From NCBI RefSeq assembly GCF_900110915.1, contig NZ_FOFG01000004.1, positions 230,334 to 294,333 of the forward strand: DNA of 64,000 nucleotides. The letters run 5' to 3'. The position numbers were made by a program, and so were the translations under genes. The stretch comes from Faunimonas pinastri. Lineage in GTDB: Bacteria; Pseudomonadota; Alphaproteobacteria; Rhizobiales; Afifellaceae. Of the stretch, positions 59,899-64,000 are shown piece by piece (position 1 is the stretch's first letter; every line of letters begins with the position of its first letter). The notes beneath the pieces are model-generated. The model was not told where the DNA came from, ran no database searches, and saw only the letters and a program-made list of their open reading frames with translations.

Positions 59899-61065
59899 AT
59901 GACGGACACCACCAAGCCTACCTTCTACGAATTTTTCGCCGGTGGAGGAATGGCCCGCGCCGGTCTCGGCGGCGACTGGAAGTGCGTTTTTTCGAATGAC
60001 TTCGATTTTAAAAAGGGCGCGGCATATCAGTCCAACTGGGACAAGGACGGTCAGACGGTCCTCAAGGTGGGTGACATCCGTACGGTCGAGATAAGCGAGC
60101 TGCCGGGCATCGCTGATCTCGCCTGGGCATCCTTCCCGTGCCAAGATTTATCACTAGCTGGCGGCGGCGCTGGTCTTCGGGGCGAGCGCTCCGGCACCTT
60201 CTACCCGTTCTGGGACATCGTGAAGCTTCTAATCGCTGAGGGTCGTGCTCCGCGCGTGGTCGCGCTTGAGAACGTCACCGGCACATTAACTAGCCACAGC
60301 GGCAAGGATTTCGAGGCAATATGCCAGACCTTCTCTGAGAACGGCTATAGATACGGCGCACTGGTGATCGACGCCGCTCTGTTCGTGCCGCATTCGCGTC
60401 CGCGTCTGTTTGTTGTTGGTGTCCGTGACGATGTTGAAGTCGAGGACGCCATGGTTTCCCCCGGTCCGATCGAGCCTTTCCACACTCGCGGTCTGCAGGC
60501 GGCCTACGAACGGATAAATGACGAAGCTAAAGGGAATTGGTTGTGGTGGAACATGCCTACGCCGCGGCATCGCAACACCGTTTTTGCAGATCTTATTGAG
60601 GAAGAGCCAAAGAGCGTAAAGTGGCACACTGCTGCGGAGACCACGAAGCTACTCGGTCAGATGTCGCCTATCAACCTGGCGAAGGTCGAGGCTGCCAAAC
60701 GCGCCGGACGTCGCATGGTCGGTGCCGTGTATAAGCGAACGCGCATCGAAAACGGCATAAAGCACCAGCGCGCCGAAGTGCGCTTCGATGATCTAGCAGG
60801 CTGCCTTCGCACCCCTGCCGGCGGCTCGTCGCGTCAGGTTATCGTTGTGGTCGACGGCAATCGCATTCGCTCGCGCCTCATCTCTTCCCGCGAGACCGCA
60901 CGCCTTATGGGGCTCGATGAAGAGTACGTGCTTCCGAAGAACTACAACGAGGCCTACCACCTTACTGGCGATGGCGTCGCTGTACCCGTCGTGAGGCATC
61001 TAGCCCATCACTTGATCGAGCCCCTTCTCAAGCGCCAAAAGGCCCGGGATGCTGCTGCTGCATGA
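59899..61065 (+). CDS. dcm: DNA (cytosine-5-)-methyltransferase
   Basis: This 388-residue C5 methyltransferase has motif I FYEFFAGGGMARAGLG (residues ~9-24), motif IV with catalytic Cys81 in ASFPCQDLSLAGGG, motif VI ENV at 124-126, and motif VIII-type HSRPRLFVVGVRDD. The C-terminal motif X region is VPVVRHLAHHLIEPLL. It methylates a specific, unknown DNA site and protects it from the neighbouring nuclease. ATG at 59899 follows GAGGG and starts just before motif I; earlier in-frame starts at 59830-59881 exist. Its stop overlaps the next gene as ATGA. Confidence 0.9.
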   Translation: MTDTTKPTFYEFFAGGGMARAGLGGDWKCVFSNDFDFKKGAAYQSNWDKDGQTVLKVGDIRTVEISELPGIADLAWASFPCQDLSLAGGGAGLRGERSGTFYPFWDIVKLLIAEGRAPRVVALENVTGTLTSHSGKDFEAICQTFSENGYRYGALVIDAALFVPHSRPRLFVVGVRDDVEVEDAMVSPGPIEPFHTRGLQAAYERINDEAKGNWLWWNMPTPRHRNTVFADLIEEEPKSVKWHTAAETTKLLGQMSPINLAKVEAAKRAGRRMVGAVYKRTRIENGIKHQRAEVRFDDLAGCLRTPAGGSSRQVIVVVDGNRIRSRLISSRETARLMGLDEEYVLPKNYNEAYHLTGDGVAVPVVRHLAHHLIEPLLKRQKARDAAAA

Positions 61066-61919
61066 GTGTCATTCCCTGTGAGCAGAACGCTGGCCTACGC
61101 GACCAGATCGAGAAGTTCGCAGAGGTCCTCAAGACCCAAGCTCATCTTCTTGGCAAACATGGGCTCGACGAAAAGGAGTTCTACAATTCCGGGCTGTTTC
61201 GGGGTGCGGTTGAGCGTATTCGAGGGCAGTACTCGGCGACTATGCGGCCGAAGCGGGAGTTCGTGCAGCATGTTCTCAACCACATGGAGGACTCTGGCCT
61301 GATCGAGGGTTGGGATCTCAGCGAGGCAGCCGAGCGCAGTGACTATTGGGTCCGCTTGACGCATGGCCGCAACGCAGTGATCGCCCTTACAGGCGGTATG
61401 GATGGGAACAACGTCACTCTATTCGAACGCCCTGGCTCTGCGGACGAGTTCATCATCTGGAGCATTATGACTAATGCTGCCGGCGATCCTCGGCGCAATG
61501 CGTGGTCTGGTATCCACACCCGGCTGTCGGCCGAAATGATCGCACGCGACCAGCAAGTCGATGGTGTGATCATATGGGACATGGTGTGCGGTACCGTTGG
61601 CCGGCCGTGCCCAAAGATCATGGGGGAGGACGGACCCAGGCTCACCGACCTCGGTCCTTTCCGCGTTCCGCCACCGTGCGTCTACATGTTCCCCGCTATA
61701 GTGCCAGCTGGTGCTGTAACGAAGGCCATCGCGCAGCAACTCGCCGACGTCACGCTGCTGCAGGCTTTCCACACCTGCTTCGGCGGCCGGGACGACGAGG
61801 TCAACTTCGTGGATTTCGAAATTCAGCTCACCGGTTCCGAAACCTGGCGGAAGACTACCGTAACTCGTGCAGATATAGTCCAAGTCGAATCGGAGATGAC
61901 TCCAATCCGGAGGGGCTGA
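61062..61919 (+). CDS. unrecognised protein encoded inside a restriction-modification cassette
   Basis: This 285-residue protein belongs to no family I can name. The ATGA overlap with the methyltransferase and immediate junction with the GIY-YIG gene show it belongs to the cassette. Visible features are a helical N-terminus (residues 10-90) and a central block, LFERPGSADEFIIWSIMTNA (120-139) followed by VDGVIIWDMVCGTVGRPCPK (166-185). Cysteines lie at 6, 176, 183, 206 and 239, the last four potentially metal-binding. No clear PD-(D/E)xK, HNH, GIY-YIG or PLD motif is seen. It may be a second restriction subunit, a specificity factor or a nuclease of an unfamiliar type. Confidence 0.7.
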   Translation: MSVIPCEQNAGLRDQIEKFAEVLKTQAHLLGKHGLDEKEFYNSGLFRGAVERIRGQYSATMRPKREFVQHVLNHMEDSGLIEGWDLSEAAERSDYWVRLTHGRNAVIALTGGMDGNNVTLFERPGSADEFIIWSIMTNAAGDPRRNAWSGIHTRLSAEMIARDQQVDGVIIWDMVCGTVGRPCPKIMGEDGPRLTDLGPFRVPPPCVYMFPAIVPAGAVTKAIAQQLADVTLLQAFHTCFGGRDDEVNFVDFEIQLTGSETWRKTTVTRADIVQVESEMTPIRRG

Positions 61920-62654
61920 ATGGCGGCGGAGAAGAAACCGGACAATATCAATATCCCACCATTCGAGACCGAGGACCTTCGCCGTAACCTAGTCACCTTC
62001 CTTGACAGCGAATTTGATGACGCCATCACAGGCGGGAAGCGCCGCGTCGGCAATTTCAGGTGGGGCGTTTACATCTTCTACGATTACGACGGTGAGCCCA
62101 TCTATGTAGGGCAGACCAACGAGATGCTCCGCACCCGCATCCGCCGTCACCTTACCAACCAGCGGACCGATGCGGTGGCTATGTCCGTCCTCGACCCGTT
62201 CGAGGTCTATGAAATTGAGGTATTCCCCCTCCCACAGTTTCAGGACATTAATAGCACCGCAGACCGGGCAGCTGCGCGGGCGCATCTAAATGCCCTGGAG
62301 CATGCTGTTTTCGGCAAGGCGATCGCAGGTAGCCAGTTTAAAGCGATCCTCAACGAAAAGGACCCGCCTGTACCGACCGTGTCGATTGAGATTCCGCCTT
62401 CTTTCAAGTTGCGCGTCGTTTCAGATGAGGTCGCTAATATCAGGAGCCATCCCGATTTCCGGATTGCCCGCCGCAGCCTAATCATCTCGCGCCTAGCGCA
62501 GGTGATATCCGAACGTAAGGTTCAGGGCGGCCTACGTCGGGTTCTGTTGACGCAGGCGAAACGCCTGCAGTGGCTTGCGGAACGTCGCTACGTGGCCTTG
62601 GGCGGTGCCGCGTCTGTCGAGGCAGAGAACGGTGACGAAGGCGAAAACGACTGA
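61920..62654 (+). CDS. GIY-YIG nuclease, probable restriction endonuclease
   Basis: This 244-residue protein has the GIY-YIG core: GVY at 49-51, eleven residues on YVG at 62-64, then TNEMLRTRIRRHLTNQ with the conserved Arg and His. The metal-binding Glu is in NALEHAVFGKAI (residue 127). The N-terminus EDLRRNLVTFLDSEFDD and the position after a C5 methyltransferase suggest a type II restriction enzyme. The C-terminal 80 residues may bind DNA. It begins one base after the preceding stop, and its end overlaps vsr by 23 bp. Confidence 0.8.
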   Translation: MAAEKKPDNINIPPFETEDLRRNLVTFLDSEFDDAITGGKRRVGNFRWGVYIFYDYDGEPIYVGQTNEMLRTRIRRHLTNQRTDAVAMSVLDPFEVYEIEVFPLPQFQDINSTADRAAARAHLNALEHAVFGKAIAGSQFKAILNEKDPPVPTVSIEIPPSFKLRVVSDEVANIRSHPDFRIARRSLIISRLAQVISERKVQGGLRRVLLTQAKRLQWLAERRYVALGGAASVEAENGDEGEND

Positions 62655-63090
62655 TCCTCAGCGTAGCGCGGTAATGAGGGCGGTCAAGTCGAAGGACACG
62701 GTGCCCGAAATGGTCGTGCGCCGGCTGGTACATGGGCTGGGCTACCGGTACCGGTTACATCGCAGGGACTTGCCGGGCAATCCAGACTTGGTGTTTCCCG
62801 GTCCGCGCAAAATTGTGCTCGTTAACGGATGTTTCTGGCACGGTCACGACTGCGCCCGGGATGCAAGACAACCGAAGGCAAACTCGGAGTATTGGAAAGC
62901 CAAGATTAACTGCAATGTTGAGCGCGATCAGCGCAATTTCGGAGCGCTGCAAAAGGCCGGGTGGCAGGTGCTGATCATCTGGGAATGCGAAACCAAAGCG
63001 AGAGACCGCGAGCGGCTCACGGAGTGTCTCGAAAGATTTCTTTCTACCAAGCCACCTCACAACCCAGATAGTCGCGGAACACCATTCTGA
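62632..63090 (+). CDS. vsr: very short patch repair endonuclease Vsr
   Basis: This 152-residue Vsr has the start MRAVKSKDTVPEMVVRRLVHGLGYRYR (in pieces), catalytic Asp52 in GNPDLVFPGPRKIVLV, and zinc/histidine site NGCFWHGHDC. The tail INCNVERDQRN-FGALQKAGWQVLIIWECE matches E. coli Vsr. It nicks at T:G mismatches that arise from deamination of 5-methylcytosine, so it partners the cassette's C5 methyltransferase. The start is GTG at 62632, with GAGG upstream, inside the end of the GIY-YIG gene. Confidence 0.92.
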   Translation: MTKAKTTDPQRSAVMRAVKSKDTVPEMVVRRLVHGLGYRYRLHRRDLPGNPDLVFPGPRKIVLVNGCFWHGHDCARDARQPKANSEYWKAKINCNVERDQRNFGALQKAGWQVLIIWECETKARDRERLTECLERFLSTKPPHNPDSRGTPF

Positions 63091-63736
63091 CGCGATTACC
63101 ATCGTGCTGCGTCACCCGATAACGATACCTGCCTTGCTGGACGACCAGCCAGCCTTCGGAGAAGACGTCCGGGCCGGCGATTAACAACCGGTTCAGCGCT
63201 CTACTTCCCACCTCTGGCCACAAGTCGAACGCTGGTTCGTCTTGTTCGAAAAGTCTGCGCTCGTCTGCCGACATAAGCTCCAGAGGCTTGATCAAAACGA
63301 ATTCGGGTTCATCGATCTGGGGCTCGTTCAGTTCATACGCCATATGGCAGCGGGCGTGCTTGATCACCACACGCTTGATACGGTTCATATCGGCATCCCA
63401 AACGACACGACCGTCCTTATCCTGCCGCGTGCTTGCCAAGGTTGCCGCGAGCTTCGCATCGTTTCTGAGTGTTCGCGAGATCTTCGACCGTTCGATCCGG
63501 TCAGGATCGACGAAACCCACCATCACGCATTCCAGCAAGCAGGCCATGTACTGCTCATCGAGGGAGAACCCATGATTGCATTCACGGCATGAGGACGCGA
63601 CCGCTACATTTTCGGGAAGCGGTTCGTCGAGGAAGACTTTCGAAGGAACGTGATCCCGGCTTTCGTCGGCACCGCTACCGCAGTGCACGCAGTATCCCTT
63701 ATTTCTGTCGTCGCCGTAGTCTGGGATTTGTCTCAT
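63044..63736 (-). CDS. HNH-like zinc-finger protein of unknown role
   Basis: This 230-residue protein has an N-terminal HNH/zinc module: CVHCG (residues 16-20), ESRDHVPSKVF (25-35) and SCRECNHGFS (49-58). An unassigned C-terminal region follows, with many charged residues and ending YRYRVTQHDGNRVRMVFRDYLG. It could be an HNH nuclease, although the catalytic Asn/His arrangement is only partly canonical. It is convergent with vsr and overlaps it by 47 bp. Its AT content resembles the cassette genes, so it probably belongs to the same island. Confidence 0.65.
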   Translation of the reverse strand: MRQIPDYGDDRNKGYCVHCGSGADESRDHVPSKVFLDEPLPENVAVASSCRECNHGFSLDEQYMACLLECVMVGFVDPDRIERSKISRTLRNDAKLAATLASTRQDKDGRVVWDADMNRIKRVVIKHARCHMAYELNEPQIDEPEFVLIKPLELMSADERRLFEQDEPAFDLWPEVGSRALNRLLIAGPDVFSEGWLVVQQGRYRYRVTQHDGNRVRMVFRDYLGCEVAW

Positions 63737-64000
63737 CGGCTAGCCACCTTAAACTTTGAATCCAAGCATAGAAGGTGTAATCGGAGCTTGTTGGTCTCAC
63801 GCAGCCTTCAACCGAAGAGGTCATCCCCGGTTGCCCGCTGGCAAGTGACGTTGTGACCTGCCCCTAAGAATATCCTCCACGCGGCGTTAGAGTCCGGCCC
63901 TTGAATGACGTGCTCCCCGAGTTTGGACCGCCCGGCTGGAGGATTTCCGGGGGTGCTGCTCAGGCTGTCGCACCGTCTCCTGAGCGTTTCATCAGCTCGA
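63737..64000. other. right-hand end of the window, no supportable gene
   Basis: These 264 bp contain no convincing reading frame on either strand. The GC content rises again after about 63850. TCCTCCA (63884-63890 area) and TGGAGGA (63942-63948 area) are short inverted segments that could belong to a mobile-element end, but no transposase or terminal repeat can be shown. The missing 3' half of tRNA-Leu is not here. Confidence 0.3.

Noticed and set aside
63850..64000. Insertion sequence end
   Set aside because: The sequence has some short inverted segments but no transposase frame, terminal repeat pair or target duplication can be shown before the window ends.

Overview
The window reads as chromosomal DNA of a high-GC alphaproteobacterium, most likely in the Hyphomicrobiales (Rhizobiales). 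Support comes from the dnaG-rpoD pair, the ArsR-methyltransferase regulator beside metF, the bphO-bphP photoreceptor pair with a HisKA_2 kinase, and DUF3309, DUF2937 and HlyU-family genes. The genus is not fixed; an Aurantimonadaceae-like member is only a guess. Most of the window is ordinary core and accessory chromosome with densely packed genes, GTG/TTG starts and many 4-nt ATGA overlaps.

Layout. 1-4.4 kb: the 5' end of metF, its ArsR-methyltransferase regulator, a BKACE enzyme, trmO, a small membrane protein and an Hsp70-like protein. 4.4-9 kb (minus): aldo/keto reductase, DEAD-box RNA helicase, and the rimB-rimK pair that modifies ribosomal protein S6. 9-12.4 kb: a frameshifted DHA2 drug exporter with a MarR-like tail, then a cupredoxin plus FTR1 iron permease. 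12.5-16.1 kb: ettA, exported msrA, a decayed LprI-like gene, a small GNAT and DUF3309. 16.2-20.2 kb: a ferric-siderophore ABC importer (binding protein, permease, ATPase) and a convergent secreted esterase. 20.3-31.6 kb: adenine deaminase, MgtC-like protein, glycosyltransferase, MsbA-like exporter, free-methionine sulfoxide reductase, Fsr-type exporter, and a PfkB kinase/GH65 operon. 31.9-34.6 kb: tonB, fhuC and fhuF.

34.7-43.3 kb: a fumarylacetoacetase-fold enzyme, a remnant of an FMN 2-hydroxyacid oxidase, a CAU-anticodon tRNA, a SIMPL protein, the bphO-bphP light-sensing pair, a HAD phosphatase, HlyU and rpoD. 43.4-52.8 kb: dnaG, a YqeY-like protein, carA, DUF2937, a YpfJ metallopeptidase, and a fully overlapping MarR-FUSC-DUF1656-HlyD efflux operon. 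52.9-59.4 kb: patatin, ispG, an AlkA-type glycosylase, an esterase, an HNH protein, yqaA-dsbB and a DsbA-like protein.

The most unusual region starts at 59.5 kb. A tRNA-Leu(CAA) gene is intact from its 5' end through the anticodon loop and is then cut off by unrelated, visibly AT-richer DNA. Behind it lies a restriction-type cassette: a C5-cytosine methyltransferase, an unrecognised 285-residue protein coupled to it by an ATGA overlap, a GIY-YIG nuclease and a Vsr mismatch endonuclease. A convergent HNH-like protein follows. The far end of this island and any integrase lie outside the window.

Iron themes recur: FTR1/cupredoxin, the siderophore ABC system with an esterase, and TonB/FhuC/FhuF. 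Together they suggest several parallel iron uptake routes. Broken genes (MFS frameshift, truncated hydroxyacid oxidase, LprI-like remnant, split tRNA-Leu) mark sites of recent change or possible sequence error.
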